Source of the DNA: Novipirellula caenicola
Lineage (GTDB): Bacteria; Planctomycetota; Planctomycetia; Pirellulales; Pirellulaceae
Direction: 5' to 3'
Length of the DNA: 64,000 nt
Assembly (NCBI RefSeq): GCF_039545035.1
Contig: NZ_BAABRO010000011.1
Location: 62,001 to 126,000 of the forward strand
Shown: positions 26,639-36,869 of the stretch, one piece after another
Layout of the letters: the number at the start of each line of letters is the position of its first letter
Position numbering within the stretch: the first letter of the stretch is position 1
Program-made: the position numbers and the translations under genes
The notes under the pieces: generated by a model
What the model was told of the DNA's origin: nothing
The model's input: only the letters and a program-made list of their open reading frames with translations
Databases searched by the model: none

Positions 26639-27649
26639 ATGAAGCTTCGCATCGGTTTGATCGGTCTAGGGGATGCATGGCAAACCCGTCATCGGCCTGC
26701 GTTGCAAATGCTGCAGGAACGATTTGATGTGCGTGCGATCTTCAGCACGGTTTCAAAATTGGCGGAAAATGCTGCCGCCGAATTTCAAGCGGATCCCGTC
26801 GACGGCTACCAAGCCCTTGTCTCACGCTGTGACATTGATGCCGTCTTAGTGCTTCAGCGTAGCTGGCTCGGTTGGTTGCCGATGTTGGCGGCGTGCGACG
26901 CAGGCAAAGCAATCTATTGGGCTGGGGATCTCGATTTCGACCCTGTCGAAGCGGGCCGGATTCGCGAGGTCATTGACCGCAGCGGCGTGGCATTTATGAC
27001 CGAGTTTCCAAAGCGGTTTGCTCCCGCCACGCTGCGGCTCAAAGAATTGATCGCAACCCACCTCGGGCCTCCGCGTTTGGTGTTTTGCCATCGACGCGTG
27101 CAAGTCGATCCTGCGGCCCCCAAGCCCAACACCGTGGTGGCGAACCCGCTGCAGCAAGAATTGATCGAGTTGATTGATTGGTGCCGATACGTCGTCGGTC
27201 GTGAGCCTCAGAGCGTGGTTTCGACAGGGCTTAGCCATACCACACCCGCCGATTACGAATGCATGAGTTTGCAGTTCGCCGGCGCCGACCCCAAGCCGCC
27301 CGTGACGGCGCAGATCAGCTGCGGCAGCTACATTCGCTCGGCTTGGCACGAAGCGGTCAGTTTCCGTCCCCCTTCGGCGATGCAGATCTGCTGCGAACGC
27401 GGCGTCGCCTTTATCGATTTGCCATCCACGTTGGTATGGTTTGACGATGCCGGTCGACATCTCGAATCACTCGAAACCGAACTGCCTGTGGGCCAGCAAT
27501 TGCTAACCCAGTTCTATCGCAGCGTCACCAGTCTGGTGCGAAACATGAGCGACCTGAATGACGTGTATTGTGCCGGCAGTATTCTGGCAGCTGCCCGAGA
27601 AAGCTGTCGAAACGGGCAGCGGATCGATCTTAAAACGCGAATCTCCTAA
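26639..27649 (+). CDS. Gfo/Idh/MocA-family oxidoreductase, cytoplasmic
   Basis: NAD(P)-binding protein of 336 residues with no signal sequence. The Rossmann start is MKLRIGLIGLGDAWQTRH. The usual EKP block is replaced by YWAGDLDFD (near 98-106), so the canonical catalytic lysine is absent at its expected place; EFPKRFAP (about 121-128) follows. The C-terminal half has the expected alpha/beta substrate domain. The substrate cannot be inferred and the variant EKP suggests an altered or lost dehydrogenase activity. The long upstream region may carry regulation. Confidence 0.8.
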   Translation: MKLRIGLIGLGDAWQTRHRPALQMLQERFDVRAIFSTVSKLAENAAAEFQADPVDGYQALVSRCDIDAVLVLQRSWLGWLPMLAACDAGKAIYWAGDLDFDPVEAGRIREVIDRSGVAFMTEFPKRFAPATLRLKELIATHLGPPRLVFCHRRVQVDPAAPKPNTVVANPLQQELIELIDWCRYVVGREPQSVVSTGLSHTTPADYECMSLQFAGADPKPPVTAQISCGSYIRSAWHEAVSFRPPSAMQICCERGVAFIDLPSTLVWFDDAGRHLESLETELPVGQQLLTQFYRSVTSLVRNMSDLNDVYCAGSILAAARESCRNGQRIDLKTRIS

Positions 27650-27732
27650 CGGCCATCTGCATTGATGCGAAGCAGGTGGTTTTATTGCTCGCGCCGCTGC
27701 ACCGAATTCGATGGCCATGGGGCATCGCGGCC

Positions 27733-28119
27733 TTAGCGAGGCACTCGTGGTGCGGTAAAGGTGACGGTGGGGACGCAGCCGATCGAGGTCATGGACCGAG
27801 TCGGCATGCCGGCCGAGGCAAACAAGCGTTTCATCCCGATCATCAATCGGTGCCACATCTCAATCGTTTCCGGGGTGCCAATTTCGATCGCGTCCTCGCG
27901 GCTGAATCCTTGTTCGCTGACGCGGACCGTGGGAGCGAGGTGCAGTAGTGCTTCGATCATCAAGTGGTCTCGGCAATCTTGTTCGCTTAAGCCGTTGTCA
28001 TCGTAGATCCACAAATGGGATTGCAGCATTTGGTCCAGTGCGTTCATCGCCGCCGATTCTGGCGATTCAGCGACAAGGATGGTTTCGATCGAGCCACATT
28101 GAACGTAGAACTTTGCCAT
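27733..28119 (-). CDS. Planctomycete protein of unknown function
   Basis: Not recognised by function. The 128-residue protein starts MAKFYVQCGSIETILVAE at ATG 28119, with GGAAG eight bases upstream; the longer open frame (to 28236) adds non-conserved sequence. A mixed alpha/beta composition with AMNALDQML and DAIEIGTPETIEMWHRLM suggests a small cytoplasmic domain. Length and sequence resemble short conserved planctomycete proteins. It converges with the Gfo/Idh gene (83-base gap). Confidence 0.65.
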   Translation of the reverse strand: MAKFYVQCGSIETILVAESPESAAMNALDQMLQSHLWIYDDNGLSEQDCRDHLMIEALLHLAPTVRVSEQGFSREDAIEIGTPETIEMWHRLMIGMKRLFASAGMPTRSMTSIGCVPTVTFTAPRVPR

Positions 28120-28233
28120 TTGATTTTCTTCCGTGATAGCGTGGGAGGTGATGTTTTTCACATCGAACGTTTGGGTGACACGTCTATCATCGCGGGCGGC
28201 CGGACACGTCTGGTCAAAGCCACCGCAGAAACT

Positions 28234-28288
28234 CAAAAGAAAAAAAAGCAGGGAAAAAACACCGCGTTTTTGCGGTGTTTTTCCCTGC
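28234..28288 (-). terminator. Strong Rho-independent terminator
   Basis: A stem of about 17 bp (28248-28265 with 28272-28288, one bulged A, loop GTTTTT) is followed on the minus strand by a T-rich tract. It probably ends the transcript of the 28505-29059 gene and lies just upstream of the 28119 start. Confidence 0.85.
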
Positions 28289-28347
28289 TCGGCTCGATCG
28301 TCGTGTGGGGCCTTTATGGGTTTGAAGTAGGCGGTGCAAGGGCAGGT

Positions 28348-28404
28348 TCACCAGCCCTCCCCGGCCGCTTCCTGCGGCCGACCCTCCCTGAAGGGAGGGT
28401 GAAT
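28348..28404. repeat. REP-like palindrome cluster
   Basis: Perfect stems CGGCCGC/GCGGCCG (28362-28368 with 28374-28380) and ACCCTCCC/GGGAGGGT (28381-28388 with 28393-28400) are enclosed by TTCACC/GGTGAA (28348-28353 with 28399-28404). The layout resembles dispersed intergenic palindromes. Confidence 0.6.
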
Positions 28405-28426
28405 TTGCTTTCGTGCCAGCTCCCAA

Positions 28427-28454
28427 CTCCTCACTCCTCACTCCTCACTCCTCA
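28427..28454. repeat. Heptamer tandem repeat (CTCCTCA)x4
   Basis: Four exact copies of CTCCTCA occupy 28427-28454. Related ACTCCTCA/CACTCTCC runs occur in the leaders of the rhodanese gene (48051) and the sialate esterase gene (55377). Confidence 0.95.
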
Positions 28455-28504
28455 CAACGCCGCCTCCGCGGTCCAGCCTACCTTGGGCACAGCGTCAAAC
28501 ACGC

Positions 28505-29059
28505 CTACATCCCGGGGCTGAATTGATCCGGGCCGCCTGCGATTGGCATGTGGTCGTACTTGACGATTTTCCATTGGCCGGCCGAGTCTTTTTCGAAATG
28601 CAGCAGCAGCCGACGCGGTACTCGCACATCTCGGATCCCGCCTCGTTTACTGCTGACGTCCACCTTCACGCTCATGTCGACATCGGCTTGCGGCGGATAG
28701 CTGCCTTCGATCATCACGATGCTGCGAATCCGGTTGACTTGTGCCAAACTGAAAATGTAGTTCGGTAGCTCGAGTGCTGCCTTGGCCTTGGTCTCTGGAT
28801 CGCCGATGTAATTCAGCGCCGCGTCGTGGTCATTGGCTTCGACCGCAGCCGCTGCTTCGTAGATGATCGCTTCGATTTGTTCGCGATCGGTGACCATCAT
28901 GGATGAAGCGATCCACACCGCAGGGATCAGCAGTAGAAAGACGATTCCCACGACTGCCGCCGCTCGTTTGCCCGTTTGGGTCCAACCATAAAGTAGCGAT
29001 CCTCCGATCAGACCCAACATCAACGAAATCAACAGCGGTTGTTCAGCAAGGACTTGCAT
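28505..29059 (-). CDS. Small membrane-anchored protein of unknown function
   Basis: Not recognised. The 184-residue protein from ATG 29059 has two hydrophobic segments (LLISLMLGLIGGSLLYGW, about 9-26, and AAAVVGIVFLLLIPAVWI, about 33-50), then an extracytoplasmic or cytoplasmic domain resembling SnoaL/DUF4440-like folds (AIIYEAAAAVEANDHDAALNYI, split here, and LLHFEKDSAGQWKIVKYD). The longer open frame (to 29155) starts inside the enolase terminator stem, so it is rejected. It lies downstream of eno but after a terminator. Confidence 0.68.
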   Translation of the reverse strand: MQVLAEQPLLISLMLGLIGGSLLYGWTQTGKRAAAVVGIVFLLLIPAVWIASSMMVTDREQIEAIIYEAAAAVEANDHDAALNYIGDPETKAKAALELPNYIFSLAQVNRIRSIVMIEGSYPPQADVDMSVKVDVSSKRGGIRDVRVPRRLLLHFEKDSAGQWKIVKYDHMPIAGGPDQFSPGM

Positions 29060-29127
29060 CGGGATCGAGCCTTTTCGCAGTAGAGGAGCAAGCAGTAGGG
29101 GCGGCAAGTTGGAAGCGGTGTAGCCAT

Positions 29128-29163
29128 GAAAAAAGGGCGGTGTTCTTTCAAACACCGCCCTTT
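29128..29163 (-). terminator. Rho-independent terminator of eno
   Basis: A perfect 13-bp stem (29132-29144 with 29151-29163, loop CTTTCA) is followed by a T-run on the minus strand, 58 bases beyond the enolase stop. Confidence 0.93.
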
Positions 29164-29220
29164 GACAAAGCGTGTGCCGCTTTCAGGGTACCATCGTTTG
29201 CGGAGGCCCGCTAACCAGGA

Positions 29221-30654
<1,434 letters not shown>

Positions 30655-30733
30655 TCAAAAACGAATTCGATTACAGCGATGCGACCCGCAGCGGCAATCT
30701 TTCACTCCGCTTCTAAACTTTCCTGACCCTTAT

Positions 30734-30766
30734 AACTAACCGAAACCCCTTACAACGAACCGAAAC
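30734..30766. promoter_or_regulatory. Direct repeat at the riboflavin synthase start
   Basis: The 13-base sequence AACTAACCGAAAC (30734-30746) recurs as AACGAACCGAAAC (30754-30766), period 20, ending two bases before ATG 30768. It occupies the position of the SD site, which is absent, and could be a protein-binding or RNA-level control element. Confidence 0.4.
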
Positions 30767-30767
30767 G

Positions 30768-31391
30768 ATGTTCACTGGACTTGTCGAAACGGTCGGCCGA
30801 ATTGCCGAGATCCGAAACGAACCTCCCGGACGACGCTTTCAGATCGAAGCCTCCTCGATCTGCGAAGGTGTTCAGATCGGCGACAGCATCGCGATTAATG
30901 GCTGTTGCTTGACCGTTATTGAGATTGACGGCAGCATCTTGGGCTTCGAAGCGGGATCCGAAACGCTCTCTCGCACCAATTTGGGCCAACTGAAGCAAGA
31001 CAGCCCGGTCAATCTCGAACGCTCGCTCGCGGTCGGCGATCGATTGGGCGGGCACTATGTGACCGGACATGTCGACTCGCTAGCGACGTTAAGAGAGCGT
31101 CGTGAGGATCCGCCTTGGGCTCATTTATTTTTTTCCGTGCCCGAGAATTTGGCCTCGCAAATCGCTTCCAAAGGCAGCGTCGCGGTTGACGGGGTAAGCT
31201 TAACGGTGGTCGATGCAGGTAAGGATTTTTTCAGCGTCGCGTTGATTCCGCATACCTTGGATCAAACGACGCTGGGAAACTTGGCTGTCGGAGACCACGT
31301 GAATTTGGAAACTGATGTGCTGGCAAAGTACGTCCAACGTTCGATGGAATCTTTGCGTCCCGAATCGTTACCACCCGAAGCGACGAATTGA
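30768..31391 (+). CDS. ribE: Riboflavin synthase, alpha chain
   Basis: Catalyses dismutation of two 6,7-dimethyl-8-ribityllumazines to riboflavin. The 207-residue protein has the expected two lumazine-binding repeats: MFTGLVETVGRI with the GDSIAINGCCLTV block, then GHYVTGHVDSLA and GSVAVDGVSLTVVD. The N-terminal MFTG is diagnostic, so the start is sure. There is no SD site; a direct repeat fills that position. It is followed 83 bases later by rsmA on the same strand. Confidence 0.95.
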   Translation: MFTGLVETVGRIAEIRNEPPGRRFQIEASSICEGVQIGDSIAINGCCLTVIEIDGSILGFEAGSETLSRTNLGQLKQDSPVNLERSLAVGDRLGGHYVTGHVDSLATLRERREDPPWAHLFFSVPENLASQIASKGSVAVDGVSLTVVDAGKDFFSVALIPHTLDQTTLGNLAVGDHVNLETDVLAKYVQRSMESLRPESLPPEATN

Positions 31392-31474
31392 CCAGCTACT
31401 TTTCACGAACGCAACAAAATCAATGATCGGTCAAACTGGCCGCAGAGTTCCCCGATTTTTCGAGGAAGCCTGTC

Positions 31475-32437
31475 TTGCTAACTTGTTCGATGTCTAGAAC
31501 CTCAAAGAATGAAATCCCCGTGAACCAACCACGACAAACCGCATCGTATCTTTCCAAACGACTTGCTGCCGCGGGACTGCAACCGGTATCGCGATACGGC
31601 CAAAACTTTCTTATCGATCTGAACCTCGTTGACCTGATCGCCAATTCCGCAGGGATGCGCAAAGACGATGTCGTCTTGGAAGTGGGCACCGGCGTCGGTT
31701 CGTTGACGTCACGATTGTCCGACGCCGCCGGGGCGGTGTTGTCGATTGAAATCGACGAAAACTTACATCGCTTGGCAAAAGAAGAATTGGGGTGGCGACC
31801 GAACGTGCGATTGTTACAAGGCGATGCACTTCATAATAAAAACACGCTGCGTCCTGATATGATGGAACAGATTCGTGATGCGATGAACCGAATTGGTGAG
31901 AACGCACGTTTCTTGCTGGTCGCAAACTTGCCCTACAATGTGGCCACGCCGATTATCAGCAACTTGATGCTCGAAACGCCTTCGCCCGATGTGGTCGTCG
32001 CGACGATCCAAAAGGAAGTCGGCGATCGCATCGTTGCCCAGCCCGGCAGCAAGGATTACGGCGCACTGAGCGTGTGGCTACAATCGTTGTGCGAGTGCAG
32101 CATTGTGCGAGTGTTGTCGCCCAAAGTCTTCTGGCCGCGACCCAATGTCGATTCGGCCATCGTGCGTTTGGATGCACGGCCCGAATGGCGAGAAAAGATT
32201 CCGGATCTGCGCTACTTTCACGAAACCGTTCGGGCACTCTTCTTTCACCGACGCAAGTTCTTGCGCAGCGTCGTGGTGAGCGGCATGAAAGGTCGTCTGG
32301 ACAAACGTCAAGTCGACGAGGTGCTCGGTTCGCTCGGTTATAGCGAGAATGCACGCACCGAAGAATTGCCGGTGGCCGAGATCCAGCGTTTGGTCGAAGC
32401 ACTGCGACAAGCCGAAATCAAAACCAAAGCATCGTAA
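31475..32437 (+). CDS. rsmA: 16S rRNA adenine dimethyltransferase (KsgA)
   Basis: SAM-dependent enzyme that dimethylates two adjacent adenines near the 16S 3' end. The 320-residue reading shows [16 protein letters not shown], the SAM motif [15 protein letters not shown], the acidic IEIDENL, and [15 protein letters not shown] (motif IV NLPY). TTG at 31475 is favoured by GAGGAA at 31462-31467; ATG 31490 (MSRTSKNE) lacks an SD site but would also give a complete enzyme. The C-terminal helical domain has the basic [12 protein letters not shown]. Together with ybeY it provides a second rRNA-maturation function in this window. Confidence 0.95.
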   Translation: MLTCSMSRTSKNEIPVNQPRQTASYLSKRLAAAGLQPVSRYGQNFLIDLNLVDLIANSAGMRKDDVVLEVGTGVGSLTSRLSDAAGAVLSIEIDENLHRLAKEELGWRPNVRLLQGDALHNKNTLRPDMMEQIRDAMNRIGENARFLLVANLPYNVATPIISNLMLETPSPDVVVATIQKEVGDRIVAQPGSKDYGALSVWLQSLCECSIVRVLSPKVFWPRPNVDSAIVRLDARPEWREKIPDLRYFHETVRALFFHRRKFLRSVVVSGMKGRLDKRQVDEVLGSLGYSENARTEELPVAEIQRLVEALRQAEIKTKAS

Positions 32438-32481
32438 CCGCTACGATGCCGGTTCTTCGATCCGGCCGACATCTAAGCCGA

Positions 32482-33597
32482 TCATTGCCGCGGTGAAACC
32501 ACTAGCGTGTCGTCGGTCCATGTGACATCGACGCCCGCTTGTTTAGCGATCTCTTGGACCAATTGACGTAGCGATGCGTTCTGCATGCTCATCGTGATCA
32601 ATTGGCTACACGAACCCTCTGCCGCCGGATCGATGCGGCAGGCTCGACCCGCTGCGGCGGCAAGTTTCTCTAGCACCTCTCGCGCGGATGTGTTCTGCAG
32701 TGTCAGCGTCAAGTTCTCTTTATCCAGGCTAACGCTTGCTGCTTGCCTTGCCGCTTGGCTGGCCAAGAACGCTTGGATCCCGGCACGATGAGCGGCGGCC
32801 GTTGCGGTGATCTCGATTTCGTTGCCGGAGTGACTCAGTTTGCTCTGCCGGTCGACGCCGCGAATCGCCGCAATCACGGCCGTTCGGTTGGCGTCTAACC
32901 GATAGGGAATCGTAAAGCGTTTCGCAGCCGAAGCTGCCGTTTTTGACACCGCTCCAGCCTGCGATGGCGATCCGTTCGGCAACGGTGGATGATCGAACTG
33001 GGCGGTGACCAGTGTCGTTGCCACGTCCGAATCAATCGATTTCCAATTGGCTGCGGGCCACAAATCATGAGGCAGCTCGCGCAGCGGTGTTGCCTGGCCG
33101 CTGGCGGTGGCGATTCGTCGGATCGCTTCGCTAGGTGTCGTTGCTACGGGCCATTGGACGTCAATTTTTGTGGACGCCGCTTTGCCAGGGGCTGTCGAAA
33201 GCGACAGGATCGATTCGCTTGTACCGTCCACCCACTCGGGACGCCCAACGAGCAGAACGCCCCCGACGGGCATCACAACACAGCCACGGGACTCGGCTAC
33301 CTGCTGAATTCCAGCAAAAACGGTCGGGCCAATTTGACCTACATGGACGTTCACCGAAGGGTCGACGTGCCGATCCAATACGATCGGGATTTCCACGCGA
33401 TCGGCGAGCTCCGAGATGACGCTGCGAAACGGTTTGCCGTCGACAATGGCTCGGCTTGTCGCAGTGAGTCGAGCGAAAAATGGGTTGGCTAGCGAAACGG
33501 ATTCCGCCGCGATGGAAGGATCCTGACCCACAGCAAAGTCGCAATGTACAAGCGATCCCCACAGGATCGACAGTGTTAAGATGGCGAAGATTTTCAT
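32482..33597 (-). CDS. Exported STN/secretin-like domain protein
   Basis: Protein of about 371 residues from MKIFAILTLSILWGSLVHC at ATG 33597, a probable signal peptide (ending near FAVG). A Cys at 19 could be chance. Two segments look like the secretin-and-TonB N-terminal short domain: FRSVISELADRVEIPIVLD near 60, and VLEKLAAAAGRACRID to LVQEIAKQAGVDVTW near the C-terminus. Between them lies an Ala/Ser-rich linker. Such domains bind periplasmic partners in secretion or signalling. No secretin pore domain is present. An upstream GTG-type extension to 33654 is possible but less likely. Confidence 0.65.
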   Translation of the reverse strand: MKIFAILTLSILWGSLVHCDFAVGQDPSIAAESVSLANPFFARLTATSRAIVDGKPFRSVISELADRVEIPIVLDRHVDPSVNVHVGQIGPTVFAGIQQVAESRGCVVMPVGGVLLVGRPEWVDGTSESILSLSTAPGKAASTKIDVQWPVATTPSEAIRRIATASGQATPLRELPHDLWPAANWKSIDSDVATTLVTAQFDHPPLPNGSPSQAGAVSKTAASAAKRFTIPYRLDANRTAVIAAIRGVDRQSKLSHSGNEIEITATAAAHRAGIQAFLASQAARQAASVSLDKENLTLTLQNTSAREVLEKLAAAAGRACRIDPAAEGSCSQLITMSMQNASLRQLVQEIAKQAGVDVTWTDDTLVVSPRQ

Positions 33598-34010
33598 GAC
33601 GGTGGGGATAGGTAAAAAGCGTGCCGCCGAGTCCATCGCAGCGGCGTCGGACAAGGGCTGGGAATCAAGGTGGCTGCGCGGATGTCAGGGCGGAGATCCC
33701 ATCGTGGTCGATCACGCCGCAGGGTCAATCACGAGTGTCCGCCCGAAAAGCAAATCAGTGTGATAAGTTGGCGTTTGGTTGGTTGCCGAGGACGTTGGCG
33801 GCAACTAGACTCGCACGAACTTAACATGATTGTACGCGAAATTACGATGTTTCGCGATTCGATTGTGCGGAAGATCAGGGAGGGTTGACCGAGCAGTGGT
33901 CGCCAAATGATCAAGGTCGCTAAGGCCGAGGCCCATGACGGGATCGCTTGCCGCTCCAAGTCGATTGCGTAACATGCACGCGACTGACATTCGTTATTTT
34001 CCTCATCCTG
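33598..34010. other. Divergent intergenic region, no gene seen
   Basis: This 413-base gap between divergent genes shows no convincing ORF. Short plus-strand frames here lack SD sites. It presumably holds both promoters. Confidence 0.5.
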
Positions 34011-34691
34011 ATGGACTTCCTTGTGACAACTCCCCTCGTGCGGACGACTCGATTGACGATCGCCTATCGGCGGTACCTCACGTCAGCCAATTCGCCTCAA
34101 TTTGCGGCGGAAGTCGATGAGTACTACTCCGCTTCGACGTTGACCAGTCTGCTGCGTCGCAGTGACGTCGAGATGCGACGGGCGTCGGCCCTTGCATTGG
34201 GCATGCTAGGGGATCATCGTTCGATTGAATCGCTCGGCCAAGCACTATCGGATCCAGATCGCGGAGTGCGTTTGGCGGCGGATGATTCGTTTCGAGCGCT
34301 GCTGGTGCGCGATGCCGCGCCGCGTCATCACCAACAACTGTTGCAAGTGATGCATCTGAATGACGGAGCCGAGTACGCTGCGGCGCTTGCGCCGACAATG
34401 ATCCTCGTCGATCAAGCTCCACGCTACAGCGAAGCGTTTCATCAGTTGGCAATCTGTTGGCAAGGGCTGGACAATTCTCCGCAAGCCGAGACCGCGTTTC
34501 GGACTTGTTTGTGGCACTGCCGCTATCACTACCCCGCGTGGCAAGGGCTGGCTCGTTGCCGGATGCTTGCTCGCGATTATGAAGGCGCGATCGCGGCGCT
34601 TCGTCGCTGTGTCGAGATCTGTCCCGACATCGAAAATGCTCGCGTGCAGATTCGGGTGTTGGAGCGGCGGTTGCGTCAAACCGATGCCTGA
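34011..34691 (+). CDS. HEAT/TPR repeat protein
   Basis: Cytoplasmic helical-repeat protein of about 226 residues. The first half carries PBS-lyase HEAT-like repeats (LLRRSDVEMRRASALALGML and SLGQALSDPDRGVRLAA, about 40-90). The second half carries TPR-like repeats (YSEAFHQLAICWQGL, HYPAWQGLARCRMLARDYE). It is a probable protein-interaction scaffold of unknown partner. ATG 34011 and GTG 34023 (MTTPLVRTT) are both plausible starts; neither has a strong SD site, and the frame upstream of 34011 looks non-coding. Confidence 0.72.
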   Translation: MDFLVTTPLVRTTRLTIAYRRYLTSANSPQFAAEVDEYYSASTLTSLLRRSDVEMRRASALALGMLGDHRSIESLGQALSDPDRGVRLAADDSFRALLVRDAAPRHHQQLLQVMHLNDGAEYAAALAPTMILVDQAPRYSEAFHQLAICWQGLDNSPQAETAFRTCLWHCRYHYPAWQGLARCRMLARDYEGAIAALRRCVEICPDIENARVQIRVLERRLRQTDA

Positions 34692-34845
34692 CCCTTTGAT
34701 GCAGGGTATCATGGTCGAGGGAGAGTGATCGGTTGAGCGTGTTGCCCGATCCTAGCTTGCCTAGCAATTAGAAACCGCACACCCTGTAGCCGGCACGCGT
34801 TTGCAACGCCAACTCCGCAGTGATTTAGCAGATAGAGGAAACGAG

Positions 34846-35103
34846 ATGAGTTACGACGAGCCACTTGTCGGATCGCTTGCCATTGCGTTCGCGGTGGTCT
34901 CCAGCGTGATTGCCGTCGGTCCTTGGAGTAGCCCCTATCAGTTGCGAAGCATCGCAGCGGTGCGAGGTCGGTTCGGTAAACCCGCAGCCCGCTGCGTCTG
35001 GTTGGCCGTTGCGATTGCAGCGTTTGCCGCAGGCATGGCGATCCTCAGCGGAACTCGACCTTCGTACGCCGAACCCGGCGGCGTGCACGCGATCGAGCAT
35101 TAG
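34846..35103 (+). CDS. Small two-helix membrane protein
   Basis: An 85-residue protein starting MSYDEPLVGSLAIAFAVVSS. GAGGAA at 34835-34840 gives a good SD site at five-base spacing. Two hydrophobic segments (about 10-25 and 50-67) flank a basic loop (QLRSIAAVRGRFGKPAARC), then a polar tail. Not recognised; it may be a planctomycete small membrane protein. It follows the HEAT/TPR gene by 154 bases. Confidence 0.65.
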   Translation: MSYDEPLVGSLAIAFAVVSSVIAVGPWSSPYQLRSIAAVRGRFGKPAARCVWLAVAIAAFAAGMAILSGTRPSYAEPGGVHAIEH

Positions 35104-35120
35104 CCGCCCCTCTTCACGTC

Positions 35121-35140
35121 GTGGACGAGGCAACGAGTCC
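35121..35140 (+). repeat. Half-copy of a dispersed palindromic repeat
   Basis: The 20-mer GTGGACGAGGCAACGAGTCC is the exact reverse complement of 53233-53252, one arm of the large hairpin there. It lies in the 107-base gap between convergent genes. Confidence 0.9.
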
Positions 35141-35210
35141 CAAGTCCACAGCTTTCATTCATCCGCACGGATTCGTCGACTCATCCACGACCTGCGGACC
35201 TCAGCCGACC

Positions 35211-36314
35211 CTAGGTTCCGGGGTTGGCGTCTTTGACAGCTTTGTCCATCACTTTGATCGCTGCGTCGGTGTAGCGATGGTGTTCGTTCCAGAAATGGTT
35301 CATCGCAGCTTCGTCGGCAAAGAAGAACATGCGGTTGTGAGTTGGGTCTTTCAGACCCCATTCCCGTTTGCCTGGCACGATACGACGTTCTTCAAAGAAT
35401 CGCACGACGTCGATTTCGTTCAGCACGGGCGTGTAGGTCACAGGATCGGCTAGGAACGTTTCCATCGCTTCGGCACTGGCAAACAAGTACAGCTTGCCGA
35501 GGTGAATCACACCAAAGTCAGGCCGTCCTTCCACCCAGCGGTCTTCTTTGATGACGGTCACGGCACAGAAGCCTTCCATCGCAAGTCCTGGTTGATCCGG
35601 TTTGCCGGTCGTCTTGGCGGCGGGCTCGGCAGCGGCCAGCGGTTCGACTTCCGCTTCCGGCAGCGATTCTTCGTTCACTTGGCTTGGCATGCCCAACGTC
35701 ATGGCGTCGGTGCGAGAACCCGCCAAGATCCCTTTCGCACCGCCTGCGAATTCACCCGACATGTTAGCCGACGCCGGAGCGGCGGTGACCTGAGGTGCAG
35801 GAGCGTGTGGAGTCGTGGAAGCGTGCGGAGTTGTTGGAGCGGGTGGGGCTGCGGGCGATTCTGCGGCAACGTGTTGCTCCGATGGCGAAGCACTCGCTTG
35901 AATTCCCAGTGGCACGGCGGATTGCAACATTGCCACATAGCGATCTGCCGCTTGCGGGCTGACCGTATGCGAAATTGTCTTGCCGTTGGTGGTCACGATC
36001 ACGTCGGTCGGAAATGCTTTGACTTTGAACATCTCCACCAGCTGTGGGTTCTTGCCCGCATGAATTTTGACGGGGATGTAGTTTTCGCTTACCGCGGCGT
36101 CGACAATGGGCGCTTTGAACGCACCTGCTTCGAGTCGATCGCACCAAACGCAGTTGTCGCTGTAGAAGTGCAGCAACAGCAGTTTGTTTTCTGTCTGCGC
36201 TTTTGCGTGTGCCGAGCGAAGATTTTCATTCCAAGCAATGTCGGCGGTCGCAAATGAAGATGCGGTCACCGCAATGACTGCGGAAAAAAGCATTGAGAGG
36301 GTTACCGTACGCAT
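35211..36314 (-). CDS. Exported thioredoxin-like protein with duplicated YHS-like C-terminal domains
   Basis: Protein of about 367 residues from MRTVTLSMLFSAVIAV (signal peptide to ATA, about 24). A thioredoxin_7-type domain follows with active site CVWC in FYSDNCVWCDRLE and AFPTDVIV as cis-Pro. A Pro/Ala/Thr-rich linker (about 145-245) leads to two YHS-like repeats: GFCAVTVIKEDRWVEG with LYLFASAEAMETFLADP, and KREWGLKDPTHNRMFFFADE. YHS domains are linked to metal binding. The combination suggests periplasmic redox handling of a metal or metalloprotein. ATG 36314 was chosen because it opens the signal peptide. Confidence 0.82.
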   Translation of the reverse strand: MRTVTLSMLFSAVIAVTASSFATADIAWNENLRSAHAKAQTENKLLLLHFYSDNCVWCDRLEAGAFKAPIVDAAVSENYIPVKIHAGKNPQLVEMFKVKAFPTDVIVTTNGKTISHTVSPQAADRYVAMLQSAVPLGIQASASPSEQHVAAESPAAPPAPTTPHASTTPHAPAPQVTAAPASANMSGEFAGGAKGILAGSRTDAMTLGMPSQVNEESLPEAEVEPLAAAEPAAKTTGKPDQPGLAMEGFCAVTVIKEDRWVEGRPDFGVIHLGKLYLFASAEAMETFLADPVTYTPVLNEIDVVRFFEERRIVPGKREWGLKDPTHNRMFFFADEAAMNHFWNEHHRYTDAAIKVMDKAVKDANPGT

Positions 36315-36869
36315 CAAACCTGTCCTGCCGTCGTGAAAGCGTGGGTATAAAAGGCGGAGCAAAATGCGCTCAGCTGGAGTTGGTATCGGCAGTAACCATC
36401 CTGCCACTTAAGCCGAAAGTACAAGTTGGGGAGACTTTGACGCCACTGCAATCGACACCCCCTTTTGGAAATCACTCCGGAAAGTCGATTGAGGATGCGG
36501 TGGGCCGATGACATCTCCCTTGGGTAACGCTCCGCTATAAATATCACCCGGTTGGGGCGAAAGCAGATGGCGTTGGGCCCCGCACTGCTACCGAAACCCT
36601 CGTCCTTGCGGTTTCCGTGGCGACCCACAGAACTTGAGTCAAACACGGCTAAAAACTGCGGTTTTGTCGCTCCGCCGAACGATTCCCAGCCTAGCGCGGT
36701 TTTCATGCTTGGGTGTCAGTAGTCCCCCCGGGTTTGCTTGGTTTTTTCTTGCTTGTTTTAGGCCATGTCGTAGGTTTTCCTGGCGACTTATCTCGTTCAG
36801 GGATGAGCAAATCAAAAAAATCCAAGATGCGGCCCCCTAGGCCGCGTCCATTACGGGGAGCCAAATAAA
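36315..36869. other. Divergent intergenic region with a chain of hairpins
   Basis: A 555-base gap between divergent genes. At 36562-36589 AGCAG...CTGCT with inner GCG/CGC forms a stem. At 36590-36598/36610-36618 an ACCGAAACC-type stem with one mismatch follows directly. At 36652-36656/36661-36665 AAAAC/GTTTT has a TGCG loop. GCGGCC/GGCCGC at 36829-36834/36840-36845 sits just before the SD site of the next gene. No known riboswitch class was recognised. It may be a structured 5' leader or small RNA. Confidence 0.45.

Noticed and set aside
29059-29155. Upstream extension of the small membrane protein gene
   Set aside because: The extension starts inside the enolase terminator stem, so ATG 29059 is preferred.
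36490-36720. Cyclic di-GMP (GEMM) or cobalamin riboswitch
   Set aside because: Conserved core bases of these classes are not present; only generic hairpins were found.
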